A DNA stretch of 64,000 nucleotides, taken from assembly GCA_030847615.1 (NCBI GenBank), contig JAUMIR010000012.1, forward strand, positions 2,473,501-2,537,500, written 5' to 3'. Below the pieces are notes generated by a model that did no database searches, had not been told where the DNA came from, and saw nothing but the letters and a program-made list of their open reading frames with translations. This stretch comes from Gambelia wislizenii. Lineage: Eukaryota > Chordata > Lepidosauria > Squamata > Crotaphytidae. This document shows positions 62,670 through 64,000 of the stretch, one piece after another. Numbering within the stretch: the first letter of the stretch is position 1; the number at the start of each line of letters is the position of its first letter. Made by a program: the position numbers and the translations under genes.

Positions 62670-63130
62670 GAAGTTCAAGAAGGATTGACAAGTTGGGCTG
62701 TGCCCGGAGGAAGACGACCAAGATGGGTAAAGCTCTGGACACCAAGCCCTATGAGGAACGGCTTAGGAAGCTAGGTATGTTTAGCTTGGAGAAGACTTAA
62801 AGGTGATATGAGACAACCTTTTTAAATATCTAAAGGATGTCAGGCAGAAGATGGAGTGAGCTTGTTTTCTGCTGTAAAAGAGACTAGGACACAAATCAAT
62901 GGGTTCAAATTAAAAGAAAAGATATTCCACCTAAACATTAGGAAGAACCTCTTGATTGTAAGAGCTGTTCAACAGTGGAACAGACTGCCTCACATGGTGG
63001 CGGACTCTGCATCTTTGGAGGTCTTTAAACAGAGGTCACCTTTCAGGAGTGCTTTAGTTGTATATTCCTGCATGGCAGAGGGCTGGACTAGATGGCTCTT
63101 GTGGTTCCTTCCAGTTCTATGATTCTATAA
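62670..63130 (+). repeat. CR1 LINE 3' portion
   Basis: Reads 'ccaagccctatgaggaacgg' (YEERLRKLGMFSLE-type), then INGFKLKEKIFHLNIRKNLL, AVQQWNRLPHMVADSASLEV, FKQRSPFRSAL, and the 3' UTR with 'ggctggactagatggctctt' and ATTCTATAA. One octamer only. About 460 bp, 5'-truncated, with small frame breaks. Confidence 0.85.
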
Positions 63131-64000
63131 CCAGGCTGTTGGGCTTTTGTGGTATACATTCCATGTAAAATTTAATTAGACCATTAGTCACAAATATCTA
63201 AGGGAAAGAAGCAGTCACTCTGGGTAACAGCTGCATTGCCTAAGAACACATGCTCTAAACAAAAAGTAAATCAAAGAGTTCTTTCCAAAACTAAACAGGT
63301 AGGGGAATGCTGTACTTTGTAACGCCGCAGAGGCTGTGTTAAAAGAAGCTATGAAGCTATGGGTACAATGCACAAAAGCCCACATGCAGAACACATATTA
63401 AAGAAAGAAGCAGCGATTCATGTGAATAGAACAGCATGGAGTGCGCACGTACACACATACACACACAGTCCACCTCACCCAGGCTATTTAAACAAAACGC
63501 TATTCAGGAAATGGGGTGAAACAAGAGTTAGGGAACCCAGATTTAGTTCAGAATCTGTAGCATTCCTCAGAAGCCTGTACAGTGGGGTTGGGTTTTTTTT
63601 TCCTTCTTCAAACTTTCAGCCTATGAAAAGATGAAAAGAGCCTCCCTTCATCCAGACCAAAGCTTTCCACATCCTCTTCAATCCTTCAAACAACACAGCC
63701 CAGTGATGGAGAAAGGAAGCCGGGGCAGCAAAAAGCGGGAAAGGTCGATTTTTGAAAGAGATCCATTTCTCCAAGTTGAAAGCCTGTGTCTAAATGGCGG
63801 TGTGTGTCTTTCTGTAAATTCCTTCTGCAGCATTGACATTAAATAATGCCAAGGGCTTCTGGAGTAAGTAAGAGTTTGTGGGCAAAGAACTGACTATGCC
63901 ACACATCTCCAAAGAGGATGTTGAAATTCAGCCCACAATCAGATCCGATTTTAATGTAAAAGGAAATGATTGCAGAAATACCTTTGCAGAGACAGTATGA
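63131..64000. other. No gene or clear repeat seen
   Basis: Single-copy-looking sequence with a short CA-rich stretch near 63450. Confidence 0.4.

Larger units (their letters stand above)
58460..64000 (-). other. EPN2: EPN2 upstream intron / 5' region
   Basis: 5.5 kb without a recognisable exon. Holds a (CT)n run (59464-59492), a Tigger-like element (59569-59903), hAT-like palindromes near 60840-60990 and 62195-62280, a Sauria-type SINE (61646-61865), a CR1 copy (62670-63130) and short CA/GA tracts. No CpG-rich promoter appears, so the EPN2 promoter is probably beyond the window. Confidence 0.5.

Overview
The window is nuclear DNA from a sauropsid vertebrate, most likely a squamate reptile. 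It shows spliced genes with GT-AG introns, a CpG-rich promoter, CR1 LINE 3' ends closing in ATTCTATG octamers, tRNA-derived SINEs with a BovB-type ACA tail, 5S rRNA-derived SINEs, an RTE/BovB fragment and many MITEs. The species cannot be fixed from sequence alone.

Three protein-coding genes are present. (1) Positions 565-1734 (+) hold the last coding exon of a T-type calcium channel alpha-1 subunit. The carboxy end and the block order match CACNA1H better than CACNA1G. The 3' UTR follows. (2) Positions 16032-23319 (+) hold complete B9D1, a ciliary transition-zone B9-domain protein. It has seven coding exons, all junctions keep frame, and it predicts 206 residues. (3) Positions 58459-35022 (-) hold the complete coding part of EPN2 (epsin 2), with eight coding exons and 607 residues. 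It has an ENTH domain, two UIMs, six DPW/EPW repeats, two clathrin boxes and three NPF motifs. B9D1 and EPN2 are tail to tail, as in mammals. CACNA1H next to B9D1-EPN2 fits the ancestral block that bird chromosome 14 retains and that mammals split between human 16p13.3 and 17p11.2.

Layout: 1-450 tandem CR1 ends inside the last intron of the channel gene; 565-about 2350 channel exon and 3' UTR; 2.4-15.7 kb intergenic DNA, mostly LINE, SINE and MITE copies, with a repeat-free AT-rich conserved-looking block at 6.95-7.7 kb; 15.75-16.3 kb CpG-rich B9D1 promoter and first exon; 16.0-24.45 kb B9D1, with intron 1 packed with palindromic and Tigger-like MITEs and intron 3 carrying a 280-bp fold-back element; 24.5-32.3 kb intergenic repeats; 32.3-35.0 kb probable EPN2 3' UTR; 35.0-58.5 kb EPN2; 58.5-64 kb EPN2 5' intron or upstream DNA.

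The three genes do not form a pathway: one is a membrane channel, one is a ciliary gate component and one is an endocytic adaptor. I found no bacterial-type system and no clearly new protein-coding system. The best leads are in the non-coding fraction: MITEs with target-site evidence readable in place, an internally triplicated MITE, a fold-back element, Tigger-type elements that look like mammalian families, and a conserved-looking non-coding block.
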